NCBI GenBank assembly: GCA_963744115.1
Contig: CAVUSI010000003.1
Coordinates: 558,001-622,000, forward strand
DNA from: Chersky-267 sp963744115
GTDB lineage: Bacteria > Chloroflexota > Limnocylindria > Limnocylindrales > CSP1-4
Direction: 5' to 3'
DNA length: 64,000 nucleotides
The position numbers and the translations under genes were made by a program. Below are positions 8,164-16,810 of this stretch, piece after piece. Position 1 is the stretch's first letter; every line of letters begins with the position of its first letter. The notes beneath the pieces are model-generated. The model had not been told where the DNA came from. It did not search any database and worked only from the letters and a program-made list of their open reading frames with translations.

Positions 8164-8871
8164 TCAGGCGGCTCCGGCGTAATCGGTGGTGGTCGGCCGG
8201 TCGGCGGACGGCTCGGGTCCGTCGACCATGGCGACCCGGGTGGTGGTCGCCGCGAGCGACGTCAGCGTCTCGCCGAGCTCGCCCAGGCCGGTCGATCGAC
8301 GCTCGAACGCAAGGCCGAGTCGATCGGCGGCCCGCTGCGCCCTGTCGGTCAGGTCCGGATCGTCGGTCTGGGCCAGGTAGACCAGCCGGCGGTAGTTACC
8401 GAAGTACACCGGCAACAGCTCCGGGTGACGGTCGATCCCCAACCCCGCGATGACAAGCGAGTCGAAGTGGCGGGCCAGGAAGTCGGTCAGGAAGAACGTC
8501 GCCGGATCGTCGTCGGTCAGTCGGGCGAACGCCTCCCGCCCAGCGTAGACCTCGTAGCAGTGCGCTCCGGCGAGACGCTCGACGCCCTCGGCGGCGAGGA
8601 CCCGGTCCAGGTCGCCGCCCGTGCCGCAGTCGGCGTAGGCCACGAAGATCGTCCGGTACCGGGGTCGAGCGGCGCGGATCTTGCGTTCGACGGCACCCGC
8701 GATCAGGGCGGGTCGGTTGTGCAGCCTGGCCGGGAGGCAGGTGATGTCGAGATGCTCGAAGCCCGGCCGCCGGGCGATCTCGACAAGCTCGCGGGCGAGG
8801 GCGCCGCAGCCGATGACCAGGACCCGCGACGGCTGTCCCTCGGCCGGTCGGATGTCAGGCGACGCTGGCAC
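8164..8871 (-). CDS. DUF1638 protein
   Basis: A 235-aa protein of unknown function. The DUF1638 features visible are RVLVIGCGALARELVEI at the start, TCLPARLHNRPALI, FVAYADCGTGGDLD, GAHCYEVYAG and a conserved Cys/His-rich layout. These suggest metal or cofactor binding. The family is a recurrent neighbour of corrinoid methyltransferase genes. The start is uncertain: the GTG at 8869-8871 overlaps the corrinoid gene by 17 bases and is preferred, since a longer ATG version (to 8913) would overlap by 59. No clear Shine-Dalgarno is seen. Confidence 0.7.
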   Translation of the reverse strand: MPASPDIRPAEGQPSRVLVIGCGALARELVEIARRPGFEHLDITCLPARLHNRPALIAGAVERKIRAARPRYRTIFVAYADCGTGGDLDRVLAAEGVERLAGAHCYEVYAGREAFARLTDDDPATFFLTDFLARHFDSLVIAGLGIDRHPELLPVYFGNYRRLVYLAQTDDPDLTDRAQRAADRLGLAFERRSTGLGELGETLTSLAATTTRVAMVDGPEPSADRPTTTDYAGAA

Positions 8872-9553
8872 GACGTGCGTCGATGAGTCGCCGCGCCGTC
8901 TCGGCGGCCACACCGGCGTCGCGGCAGTAGGCGTCGGCCCCGACGGCGATCCCGAACTCCTCGTTGAGCGGCGCGCCGCCGACCAGGACGATGTAATCGT
9001 CGCGGATGCCGCGCTGCTTGAGCGTGTCGATGACGACCTTCATGTACGGCATGGTGGTCGTCAGCAGGGCCGACATCCCGAGGATGTCCGGCTTGTGGAG
9101 CTCGAGCGCGGCGATGAACTTGTCCGCGTCGGTGTTGATCCCGAGATCGACCACCTCGAAGCCCGCGCCCTCGAGCATCATCCCGACCAGGTTCTTGCCG
9201 ATGTCGTGGATGTCGCCCTTGACGGTGCCGATGACCACCTTGCCGACGGGCTCGGCTCCGGTCTCGGCGAGGAGCGGCCGGAGGATGGCCATCCCGGCCT
9301 TCATCGCGTTCGCGGCGAGCAGGACCTCGGGCACGAACAGGATGCCGTCACGGAAGTCGATCCCGACGATCTTCATCCCGGCGACGAGCGCGTCGTCCAG
9401 GACCCGGGTCGCCGACCAACCGCGCGACAGGAGGATGTTCGTCCCCTCGACGATCTCGGCGGCCATCCCGTCATAGAGGTCGTTGTGCATCTGCTCGGCG
9501 AGCTCGTCGTCGGACAGCGCCGAGAGGTCGATCTCCTGGTAGTCCTCGGTCAT
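8855..9553 (-). CDS. Cobalamin-binding corrinoid protein (MtaC/MttC type)
   Basis: Carrier of the methyl group in the corrinoid methyltransferase system. The 232-aa protein has the N-terminal helical cap domain (about 1-100) and a C-terminal Rossmann-like B12 domain. The base-off/His-on signature is complete: Asp114-x-His116-x2-Gly119 in GDIHDIGKN, Ser161-x-Leu163 and Gly192-Gly193. His116 would be the lower axial cobalt ligand. It is the first gene of the operon running to 1971, with ATG at 9551-9553, and is divergent from the IclR gene. One corrinoid protein presumably serves the operon's MttB, and possibly the second MttB at 51-52 kb. Confidence 0.92.
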   Translation of the reverse strand: MTEDYQEIDLSALSDDELAEQMHNDLYDGMAAEIVEGTNILLSRGWSATRVLDDALVAGMKIVGIDFRDGILFVPEVLLAANAMKAGMAILRPLLAETGAEPVGKVVIGTVKGDIHDIGKNLVGMMLEGAGFEVVDLGINTDADKFIAALELHKPDILGMSALLTTTMPYMKVVIDTLKQRGIRDDYIVLVGGAPLNEEFGIAVGADAYCRDAGVAAETARRLIDARRASVA

Positions 9554-9588
9554 CTGGATCTCCTGCGGCCCCGGTTCCCGGCGGGGGG

Positions 9589-9632
9589 TTCCACGATGCG
9601 GAACGGTGCCGTATGATGGAACGCAAGCGTTC
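9589..9632 (+). promoter_or_regulatory. iclR promoter with overlapping inverted-repeat operator
   Basis: TTCCAC (9589-9594) and TATGAT (9612-9617) are separated by 17 bases and look like -35/-10 boxes for the IclR gene. Immediately downstream is a perfect inverted repeat, GAACGC-AA-GCGTTC (9619-9632), covering the expected transcription start. The site lies between the corrinoid operon (start 9553) and iclR (start 9660), so it could control both. IclR proteins bind such short palindromes. Binding itself is inferred. Confidence 0.5.
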
Positions 9633-9659
9633 GCTGCAGCGTATCCGAAGAGGGAGTCG

Positions 9660-10412
9660 GTGTCCAGAGTCCAGTCCATCGAGCGCGCCTTCTCCGTGCT
9701 CGAGGCGCTCGCCGACGGTCCGCTCGGGGTGACCGAGGTGGCCGACCGCGTCGACCTCCCGAAGAGCACGGTCGCGCGGCTCCTCGGCTCGCTCGTCCAC
9801 GAGGGTGCCGTCGAGCAGGTCGAGGACGGGACGGACTACCGGGTCGGCGCACGGATCGTGACGCTCGCGGCCGGCGTCCGACCGACGCGGAGCCTGGTCG
9901 CCGTCGCCCGTCCCCATCTGGTCGAGCTCGCGTCACGGGTCGGCGAGGCGGCCGGGCTGTCGATCCCGGACGGGTTCCTGGTCCACTACGTCGACCAGGT
10001 CGACAGCCCGCATCCGGTCGGGATCCGAGACTGGACGGGGACGCGGCTGCCGATGCACGCGGTCTCGTCCGGCCTCGTCTTCCTTGCCCATATGCACCCC
10101 GCCGACATCGATGCGTTCCTCGCCGGGTCGCTCGCGCGCTACACGCCGACGACGGTCATCGACCCGGATGAGATCCGGGATCGGCTTCGGCAGACGCTTC
10201 TCGAGGGCTACGCCTGGACCCGGGACGAGGTCGCCGATGGGATCAGCTCGGTGGCAGCCGCCCTGGCCGACGAGGACGGCGAGGTGATCGCCGCCATCCA
10301 CGTCCACGGTCCGTCGTACCGATTCCCGGCCGCGGGTGCCGAGGTGGCGGTCGCCGAACGGGTCGTCCTGACCGCCGCACGGATCTCGGCCGGACTCCGC
10401 CAGGCCGGCTGA
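9660..10412 (+). CDS. IclR-family transcriptional regulator
   Basis: A 250-aa regulator. The winged HTH occupies roughly residues 1-65 (QSIERAFSVLEALADGPLGVTEVADRVDLPKSTVARLLGSL, split by the recognition helix) and the IclR effector domain the rest, with DEVADGISSVAAAL and a small-ligand pocket typical of the family. I chose the GTG at 9660, which follows AGGGAG at 9651-9656; an ATG at 9606 would lie upstream of the -10 box. It is divergent from the corrinoid/MttB operon and convergent with soxG (six-base gap). The likely ligand is a betaine or one-carbon metabolite, inferred from context. Confidence 0.87.
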   Translation: MSRVQSIERAFSVLEALADGPLGVTEVADRVDLPKSTVARLLGSLVHEGAVEQVEDGTDYRVGARIVTLAAGVRPTRSLVAVARPHLVELASRVGEAAGLSIPDGFLVHYVDQVDSPHPVGIRDWTGTRLPMHAVSSGLVFLAHMHPADIDAFLAGSLARYTPTTVIDPDEIRDRLRQTLLEGYAWTRDEVADGISSVAAALADEDGEVIAAIHVHGPSYRFPAAGAEVAVAERVVLTAARISAGLRQAG

Positions 10413-10418
10413 GCCGGG

Positions 10419-11066
10419 TCAGGGCGCGAGGATGGCGTCGCCTCCCAGCCCGTCGAGCGCGTCCAGCAGCCACGACGCGAGGTACGCCGCAAACGACGGT
10501 CGGACCAGCAACCGGTAGTCGGGCCCCCCGGCCGCGTCGCGCGCCGGCTCCACCTCGAGCAGGATCGCCGACGTCCGGGCGATGATCGTCTGGACACACC
10601 GACCCGGCGCGAATGCATGCGGGTGCAGGTCGATGGAGCAGCCGGTCTCGAGGACCTCGCGGGCAGCCGGTCCCGCGAGCCGAAGCATGGCGCGGTTCGC
10701 AGAGACGTCCACCACCGCGCCGCGCGCTCCCTCGAGCGCGCCGCTCACAGCCGCGACGATCGCGTCGGCGGTCCCGTCGGCGTCGACGACCAGCCATTCG
10801 TCCGGACCGAGCCACAGCGCGCGCCTGACGCCTCCGGGTGCGGCTTCGACCGTGTTCGGCTGCCACGGCAGCTCGATGAAGAGAGCGGCGCCCAGCCGCT
10901 CGATCAGTGCCCGATCGGCCGGGTCGGCGCGGAGGTCGACCTGGGCGAGGAACGGGATCGCCTCGAGGAGGACGGCACCGTCCGAGGCCGTCGCGACGGC
11001 CGCGAACCGGTCGACGAATGCCTCCAGCGGGCCGTGCCGGACTGGCGTCGGCAGGGAGGTCGTCAT
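10419..11066 (-). CDS. soxG: Sarcosine oxidase gamma subunit
   Basis: Smallest folding subunit but one of heterotetrameric sarcosine oxidase, which converts sarcosine, THF and O2 to glycine, methylene-THF and H2O2. The 215-aa protein carries the GcvT-like SoxG signature LGPDEWLVV and VDVSANRAMLRLAGPAAREVL, followed by CSIDLHPHAF and the QTIIARTSAIL strand. The ATG overlaps the soxA stop in ATGA. It is the last gene of soxBDAG. Length matches the family (about 200 aa). Confidence 0.88.
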   Translation of the reverse strand: MTTSLPTPVRHGPLEAFVDRFAAVATASDGAVLLEAIPFLAQVDLRADPADRALIERLGAALFIELPWQPNTVEAAPGGVRRALWLGPDEWLVVDADGTADAIVAAVSGALEGARGAVVDVSANRAMLRLAGPAAREVLETGCSIDLHPHAFAPGRCVQTIIARTSAILLEVEPARDAAGGPDYRLLVRPSFAAYLASWLLDALDGLGGDAILAP

Positions 11067-13747
11067 CGCCCGTCCCCATCGCGCCGGAGGTTGTCCGGGT
11101 CGACGAGGACCGGCTCGACGATCGTCGCCTCGACCGAGCTCCCGTCGAGGAGCGGGGCGACCACGGTCTGGCCGACCCGCTCGCGTCCGGACCGGATCAT
11201 CGCCAGGGCGAACGTCCGGCCGAGCGCGGCACTCCGGTAGCTCGAGGTGACGTGGCCGAGCATCGGCACGGGTGGATCGTCCAGCCGGGCACCGGGTGCG
11301 ACGAGCTGTGCTCCCTCGGGCAGGAGCGCATCGGGATCGACCGGCAGCAGCGCCACGAGCTGCCGGCGATCGGGTCGCCGGCTGTCGAGTCGTCGGTGCG
11401 ACCGGCTCCCGATGAACGGCTTCGTCTTCGACACGATCCAGTCCATCCCGAGGTCCTGGGGCGTGACCGTCCCGTCCGTCTCCTGGCCGACGATCGCGTA
11501 GCCCTTCTCGGCCCGCAGGACATGCATCGCCTCGGTCCCGTATGGCGTGATGTCCTGATCCGCGCCCGCGGCCATGACGGCCTCCCAGAGCGCAAGACCG
11601 GACCAGGTCGGCACATTGATCTCATAGGCGAGTTCACCGCTGAAGCTGATCCGGAACACCCGGGCCTCGATCGCCCCGACGACGGCGTCGCGCCAGGTCA
11701 TGAACGGGAAGGCCGCCGGCTCGAGCGCGAGGTCGGGGGCAAGCGCGCGCATGACGTCACGCGAGCGCGGCCCGACCACGGCCACGGTCGACCACTGCTC
11801 GGTCACGGACGTGGCGTAGACCCGGAGGTCCGGCCACTCGGCCTGCAGCCATTCCTCGAGATGATCGAGGACCGCCGCGGCGTTGCCGGTCGTCGTCGTC
11901 ATGTGGAACCGGTCATCGGCGAGCCGGCTCGTGACCCCGTCGTCGAAGACCATCCCATCGACCCGGCACATCAGGCCGTAGCGGCATGATCCGACGGCGA
12001 GCTTCGAGAAGCCGTTCGTGTAGACACGGTCGAGGAAGGCGGCGGCGTCCGGGCCCTGCAGATCGATCTTGCCGAGGGTCGATGCGTCCATCACCGCGAC
12101 GCCCTCGCGGGCCGCGCGGCACTCACGCAGGACAGCCTCATCCATCGACTCGCCGCGGCGCGGGAAGAAGCGCGGCCGCTTCCACTGGCCCACGTTCTCG
12201 AAGACCGCGCCGCTCGCCACGTGCCACGGATGGATCGCCGTCGTCCGAACCGGGTCGAGGAGGTCGCCCGCGTCGCGGCCGGCGAGCTGGGCGAAGGTCA
12301 CCGGGATGGACGGCGGCCGGTAGGTCGGGACCCCGACGCTGCCGACATCCTGGCCGAGGAGCGCGGCGGCGATCGCCGATGCCACCACGCCCGAGGTCTT
12401 GCCCTGGTCGGCCGCGGTCCCGATCGTCGTGTAGCGCTTGACGTGCTCGATCGACTCGAGACCCGCCCCGAGGGCCCGCCGGACGTCGCGGACCGTCGCG
12501 TCCCGTTGGAGGTCGACGAAGTGGTCCGCCCAGCTCTCCTCGGCCGCCGGGTCGGCAGCCGGCGGGACCACCCAGCGGGGTGACACGATCCCGAGTCCGC
12601 CGATCTCGCCCGCCGCCGCCCCGACCGCTTGCAGCTCCCGAAATGCGCCGGGGCGATCCGCGATGAACGCAGCGATCCGGTCATCGAACCGGAGCGACCC
12701 CCCGGCCTGGCTCCATAGCGCGACGTTCGGGTTCCACCCGCCCGACACGAGCAGCAGGTCGCAGGCGACGGTCCACAGGGTCGCTGGGTCCACGTCGCCG
12801 TCGGGGTCCAGCCGTGCGATCCGGACGGCGGCGAGGCGACCGGTGTCATCGGCCAGGGTGTCGACGACGACCTCACCCGTCCGGGCGTCGACGGTCGTGA
12901 CCAGCTCGATCCCGCCGTCATCGAGCGCCGGCGCGACTGGATCCGTGCTGTCGTTCGTCGTGAACACGACGGCTCGTTCGCCGGGCCGGACGGCGAAATC
13001 GGCGAGGTAGGCCAGGGCGGCACTCGCCAGCATGATCCCCGGCCGGTCATCGTTGGCGAAGACGATCGGCCGCTCGGTCGCGCCCGTCGCCAGGACGATC
13101 CCCCCGGCCCGGATGTGCCAGAGGCGACCCTCCGTCCGCGCGTTCGGGCGGCGTTCGACCGCGGTCACGTAGCCCTGGTCGTGGATCCCAAGGGCGGTGG
13201 TGCGGGGCAGGAGCCGGACCCCGCCGTGCCCGGCGAGTCCGGAGCCGTCGATCGACGGGCCCTCGTCGAGGACGATGACCCGGGCGCCCGCCGGCACCGC
13301 CGCGGCCGCCGCGAGCCCGGCGGCGCCGGCCCCGACCACCAGGACGTCCGCGTGCGCGTACCGCCGGTCATGCCGGCTCGCCGGCCCGGCCACGAGGCGG
13401 CCCTTGCCCGCCAGCGGCTCGGCGATGAGTCCGTCCACCAGCTCCACCCGGGTCGCCCGGAGCATGGGCTCCGACGCGCCGCCCGGCCAGGTCACCTGGA
13501 CCAGCGCGTTGGGCTCCTCGGGACCGGCCGTCATCACCCCGCGCGGACGACCGCGGTAGACGCTGGTCGCCACCGTGGTGATGCCGTTCGCGACGAGCGC
13601 GGATGCGAGCGTGTCGCCGGCGAAGCCCGTCAGGTCCCGTCCGTCGAAGGTGAACCCGACCGGCCGCGTCCGATCGATCAGGCGACCGCCGTCCGCCAGG
13701 CGTCGAGACTGCGGCGTCAGCTCGGCGCGCGCGCGTTCGTCGCTCAC
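11063..13747 (-). CDS. soxA: Sarcosine oxidase alpha subunit
   Basis: Large subunit carrying the NAD site, half of the FMN site and the folate-binding arm. The 894-aa protein shows, in order, a 2Fe-2S-like N-terminal region with RGVMTAGPEEPNALVQV, a Rossmann domain with DVLVVGAGAAGLAAA, a small helical linker domain, and a C-terminal GcvT-like aminomethyltransferase domain (from about residue 590) with ISFSGELAYEINVP and ADQDITPYGTEA. It is slightly shorter than the usual 950-1000 residues, mainly at the N-terminus. The GTG start overlaps the soxD stop in GTGA, which decides it over a longer frame. Confidence 0.93.
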   Translation of the reverse strand: MSDERARAELTPQSRRLADGGRLIDRTRPVGFTFDGRDLTGFAGDTLASALVANGITTVATSVYRGRPRGVMTAGPEEPNALVQVTWPGGASEPMLRATRVELVDGLIAEPLAGKGRLVAGPASRHDRRYAHADVLVVGAGAAGLAAAAAVPAGARVIVLDEGPSIDGSGLAGHGGVRLLPRTTALGIHDQGYVTAVERRPNARTEGRLWHIRAGGIVLATGATERPIVFANDDRPGIMLASAALAYLADFAVRPGERAVVFTTNDSTDPVAPALDDGGIELVTTVDARTGEVVVDTLADDTGRLAAVRIARLDPDGDVDPATLWTVACDLLLVSGGWNPNVALWSQAGGSLRFDDRIAAFIADRPGAFRELQAVGAAAGEIGGLGIVSPRWVVPPAADPAAEESWADHFVDLQRDATVRDVRRALGAGLESIEHVKRYTTIGTAADQGKTSGVVASAIAAALLGQDVGSVGVPTYRPPSIPVTFAQLAGRDAGDLLDPVRTTAIHPWHVASGAVFENVGQWKRPRFFPRRGESMDEAVLRECRAAREGVAVMDASTLGKIDLQGPDAAAFLDRVYTNGFSKLAVGSCRYGLMCRVDGMVFDDGVTSRLADDRFHMTTTTGNAAAVLDHLEEWLQAEWPDLRVYATSVTEQWSTVAVVGPRSRDVMRALAPDLALEPAAFPFMTWRDAVVGAIEARVFRISFSGELAYEINVPTWSGLALWEAVMAAGADQDITPYGTEAMHVLRAEKGYAIVGQETDGTVTPQDLGMDWIVSKTKPFIGSRSHRRLDSRRPDRRQLVALLPVDPDALLPEGAQLVAPGARLDDPPVPMLGHVTSSYRSAALGRTFALAMIRSGRERVGQTVVAPLLDGSSVEATIVEPVLVDPDNLRRDGDGR

Positions 13748-13986
13748 GGCAGGAACTCGTTGGTCAGGGTGTCCCGGCGGACGTCGAACCAGCGTCGGCA
13801 CCCGGCGGCGTGGTACCAGCGCTCCCCCCACGGACCCTTGGGGTTGTCGCGCGTGAACAGGTAGGCACCCCAGGCCGCGTCGTCGAGGGCGTCCGGGTCG
13901 ACCGGCGAGCCGATCCCCGCCTGGCCGCCGTAGCGGAACTCGGTCTCGTCGCGGGGGCCGCACCATGGGCAGGGGACGAGGAGCAT
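13744..13986 (-). CDS. soxD: Sarcosine oxidase delta subunit
   Basis: An 80-aa zinc-binding subunit. It has CPWCG near the start and HAAGCRRWFDVRRDT near the end, the four-ligand arrangement of SoxD (Cys-x2-Cys, His, Cys). RYGGQA and KGPWGERWYH are also family hallmarks. The ATG shares one base with the soxB stop (TGATG) and the stop overlaps soxA, so the three genes are translationally coupled. Although small, its position and motifs make the call firm. Confidence 0.92.
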   Translation of the reverse strand: MLLVPCPWCGPRDETEFRYGGQAGIGSPVDPDALDDAAWGAYLFTRDNPKGPWGERWYHAAGCRRWFDVRRDTLTNEFLP

Positions 13987-15203
13987 CAGTGGGCGACCCC
14001 CGCAGCGCCGTGCTCGTCGATCAGCGCGCCGGTCGTGAACCGCTCGAGGGAGAACGGGCGGTTGAGCTCATGCGGCGCGTCGTTCGCGATCGTGTGCGCC
14101 AGGACCCAGCCGGACGCCGGCGTGGCCTTGAAGCCGCCCGTCCCCCAGCCGCAGTCGAGGTACAGCCCGACGACCGGCGAGAGCCCGACGATCGGGGACG
14201 CGTCGGGAGCCACGTCGACGATCCCCGCCCAGGTCCGGATCACGTGCGCCCGGGCGAAGATCGGGAAGAGCTCGACCGCGGCCGCCATCTGGTCCTCGAT
14301 GACGTGGAACGAGCCGCGCTGTCCGTACCCGTTGTGGGTGTCCATCCCGGCGCCGATGACCAGCTCGCCCTTGTGCGCCTGACTGACGTAGACGTGCACG
14401 GCGTTCGACATCACGACCGTGGGATGGACCGGCTCGAGGAGCTCCGAGACCAGCGCCTGGAGCGGGTGGCTCTGGAGCGGCAGCCGGATCCCCGCCATCC
14501 CGGCGACGATCGAGGCGTGTCCGGCCGCCACGATCGCGACCTTGCCGGCGGCGATCCGCCCACGCGAGGTGACGACGCCCGTGACCCGGCCGCCGTCCTG
14601 CTCGATCGTCGTGACCTCGGCGCCCTCGATCAGGTCGACGCCGAGACGGTCCGCGGCGCGCGCATACCCCCAGGCGACGTGGTCGTGCTTGGCGATGCCG
14701 GCGCGCGGCTGATACGCCGCCCCGAGGACCGGGTAGCGGACGTCCGGTGACAGGTTGACGATCGGGCACAGCCGGGCGATGTCGTCCGGCTCGAGCCACT
14801 CCGCATCCACGCCGTTGAGGCGGTTCGCATGGACGGTTCGCCGGCTCGCCCGGACGTCGCCCACCGTGTGGGCCAGCCCGATCACGCCGCGCTGGCTGAC
14901 CAGGAGGTCGTAGTCGAGCTCCTCGGGGAGGGTCTCCCACAGCTTGAGCGAGTGCTCGTAGATCGCGGCGCTCTCGTCCCACAGGTAGTTCGAGCGGATG
15001 ATCGCCGTGTTGCGGGCCATGTTCCCGCCGCCCAGCCAGCCTCGCTCGACCACGGCCACGTCGGTGATCCCGTGGTTCCGAGCCAGGTAGTACGCAGCCG
15101 CCAGGCCGTGTCCGCCGCCGCCCACGATGACGACGTCGTAGGCGGCCTTCGGTTCCGGGTGGCGCCACAGCCGATCGGGGTGCTGGTCCGCTGCCGAGGT
15201 CAC
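13986..15203 (-). CDS. soxB: Sarcosine oxidase beta subunit
   Basis: FAD-containing catalytic subunit where sarcosine is oxidised and where FMN is covalently held at the alpha/beta interface. The 405-aa DAO-fold protein has the dinucleotide motif VVIVGGGGHGLAAAYYLA, GGGNMARNTAIIRSNYLWDES characteristic of SoxB, and the C-terminal DCGWGTGGFKATPASG. The GTG at 15201-15203 starts the operon. A TACCGT box at 15211-15216 ends seven bases upstream, so the message is probably leaderless. A longer frame running to 15629 overlaps betB and is rejected. The gene is divergent from betB with a 70-base gap. Confidence 0.93.
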   Translation of the reverse strand: MTSAADQHPDRLWRHPEPKAAYDVVIVGGGGHGLAAAYYLARNHGITDVAVVERGWLGGGNMARNTAIIRSNYLWDESAAIYEHSLKLWETLPEELDYDLLVSQRGVIGLAHTVGDVRASRRTVHANRLNGVDAEWLEPDDIARLCPIVNLSPDVRYPVLGAAYQPRAGIAKHDHVAWGYARAADRLGVDLIEGAEVTTIEQDGGRVTGVVTSRGRIAAGKVAIVAAGHASIVAGMAGIRLPLQSHPLQALVSELLEPVHPTVVMSNAVHVYVSQAHKGELVIGAGMDTHNGYGQRGSFHVIEDQMAAAVELFPIFARAHVIRTWAGIVDVAPDASPIVGLSPVVGLYLDCGWGTGGFKATPASGWVLAHTIANDAPHELNRPFSLERFTTGALIDEHGAAGVAH

Positions 15204-15251
15204 GGCCGGGACGGTAACAGGTCCGGTCGGCCTGCACCGCGGGCCACCGCC

Positions 15252-15257
15252 TTGACG
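15252..15257 (+). promoter_or_regulatory. Possible -35 element for betB-opuA
   Basis: TTGACG is the only near-consensus -35 box in the 70-base soxB/betB gap. No good -10 follows at 17 bases (TGAACG at 15275), so if it is used, translation may start at the GTG at 15325 rather than the ATG at 15274. Confidence 0.25.
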
Positions 15258-15273
15258 GACCCGGACGCGCCGG

Positions 15274-16794
15274 ATGAACGTAGCGGGCACGCCCCTGCCC
15301 ACGCCGACCGCCACGAGGCTGAATGTGCCCACTCTGTTCATCGATGGCCGCTGGGTCGCTTCGGCCGACGGCGCTCGGTACGCCGTGATCAACCCGTCGG
15401 ACGGGACCGTGGTCAGTGAGGTCGACGTCGCGACCGACGACCAGGTCCAGGCCGCGATCGCCGCCGCCCGCGCGGCATTCGACCGGACCGACTGGCCGCG
15501 CAGCCCGACCGGCGATCGAGCGGCGTTGCTCGACCGGGTCGCGGGCCTGATCGACCGCGACCTCGAGGAGCTGGCGCGCGAGGAGACGGTCAATACCGGG
15601 AAGGCGATGCGTGAGAGCCGCTGGGACATGGTCGACGTGGCGCGGGTCTTCCGCTACTACGCCGATCTCGCCGACAAGGAGGCCGGACGACTGGTCGACG
15701 CCGGCGACCCGAACGTCGTCAGCCGCATCGCCTACGAGCCGGTCGGGGTCTGCGGGCTGATCGGCCCGTGGAACTACCCGCTCCTCCAGATGAGCTGGAA
15801 GGTCGCGCCCGCGCTCGCGGCGGGGAACACGGCGGTCATGAAGCCGGCTCACTACACGCCGCTGTCGACGATCCACCTGACCCGCCTGATCGAGGAGGCG
15901 GGCGTCCCGCCCGGCGTCGTCAACCTGGTCCTCGGACCCGGCCCGCGGGTCGGGCAGGCGCTCGCCGACAGTCCGGACGTCGACCTGGTGTCGCTGACCG
16001 GCGGGCTCGAGGCGGGTCGGGCTCTCCTCAAGGGAGCCGCCGTCAACGTCAAGAAGGTCGCCCTCGAGCTCGGCGGCAAGAGCCCGAACATCGTGTTCGC
16101 CGACGCCGATTTCGAGACAGCCGTGGACAACGCCCTTGCCGCGGCGTTCGTCCATTCGGGCCAGGTCTGCTCAGCCGGCTGTCGGGCGATCGTCCAGGAC
16201 GAGATCTACGACGCGTTCGTGGCGGAGATCGGTCGCCGGGCCGACCGGATCCGGCTGGGCGTCGGGACCGACGAGGCCACCGAGACCGGGGCGCTCATCA
16301 GCGCGGACCATCGCGCCCGCGTCGAGGAGTTCGTAGCGTCAGCGATCGAGGAGGGTGCCCGGCTCGTCGCCGGTGGACGACGGCCGGACGAGCCCGAGCT
16401 CCAGGCCGGTTTCTTCTACCGGCCGACGGTCTTCGCCGACGTCCACCGCGACATGCGGGTGATCCGCGAGGAGATCTTCGGGCCGGTCTTGACCGTCGAG
16501 CGGTTCACGACCGAGGACGAGGCCGTCGAGCTCGGCAATGACACCACCTACGGCCTGGCGGGCGCGGTCTGGACCGCCGACGCCGGTCGTGCCCAGCGGG
16601 TCGCGGCCCGTCTCCGCCACGGGACGATCTGGATCAACGACTACAACACGTATCTGCCGCAGGCAGAATGGGGTGGCTTCAAGCAGTCGGGTATCGGTCG
16701 CGAGCTTGGCCCGAGCGGCCTCGACGAGTACCGTGAAGCGAAGCACATCTGGCTGAACACCGATCCACGACCCGGCGGCTGGTTCGCCGGATAG
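15274..16794 (+). CDS. betB: Betaine-aldehyde dehydrogenase (GbsA/BetB-like)
   Basis: NAD(P)-dependent oxidation of betaine aldehyde to glycine betaine. The 506-aa ALDH has Asn167 in GPWNYP, the general base Glu265 in LELGGKSPN and the nucleophile Cys299 in GQVCSAGC. The unusual SLTGGLEAG (residues 240-248) in place of FTGS-TEVG and the VNVKK segment resemble B. subtilis GbsA more than general ALDHs. Its place ahead of the betaine importer supports the substrate. No choline dehydrogenase is in the window. The start is uncertain: a GTG at 15325, preceded by GAGG, would give 489 aa. Confidence 0.85.
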   Translation: MNVAGTPLPTPTATRLNVPTLFIDGRWVASADGARYAVINPSDGTVVSEVDVATDDQVQAAIAAARAAFDRTDWPRSPTGDRAALLDRVAGLIDRDLEELAREETVNTGKAMRESRWDMVDVARVFRYYADLADKEAGRLVDAGDPNVVSRIAYEPVGVCGLIGPWNYPLLQMSWKVAPALAAGNTAVMKPAHYTPLSTIHLTRLIEEAGVPPGVVNLVLGPGPRVGQALADSPDVDLVSLTGGLEAGRALLKGAAVNVKKVALELGGKSPNIVFADADFETAVDNALAAAFVHSGQVCSAGCRAIVQDEIYDAFVAEIGRRADRIRLGVGTDEATETGALISADHRARVEEFVASAIEEGARLVAGGRRPDEPELQAGFFYRPTVFADVHRDMRVIREEIFGPVLTVERFTTEDEAVELGNDTTYGLAGAVWTADAGRAQRVAARLRHGTIWINDYNTYLPQAEWGGFKQSGIGRELGPSGLDEYREAKHIWLNTDPRPGGWFAG

Positions 16795-16810
16795 CGGCAC
16801 GGAGGAACGG

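Noticed and set aside
9554..9659. Cobalamin riboswitch before the corrinoid operon
   Set aside because: The gap to the divergent iclR start is only 106 bases, too short for a full riboswitch plus expression platform, and no B12-box was seen.
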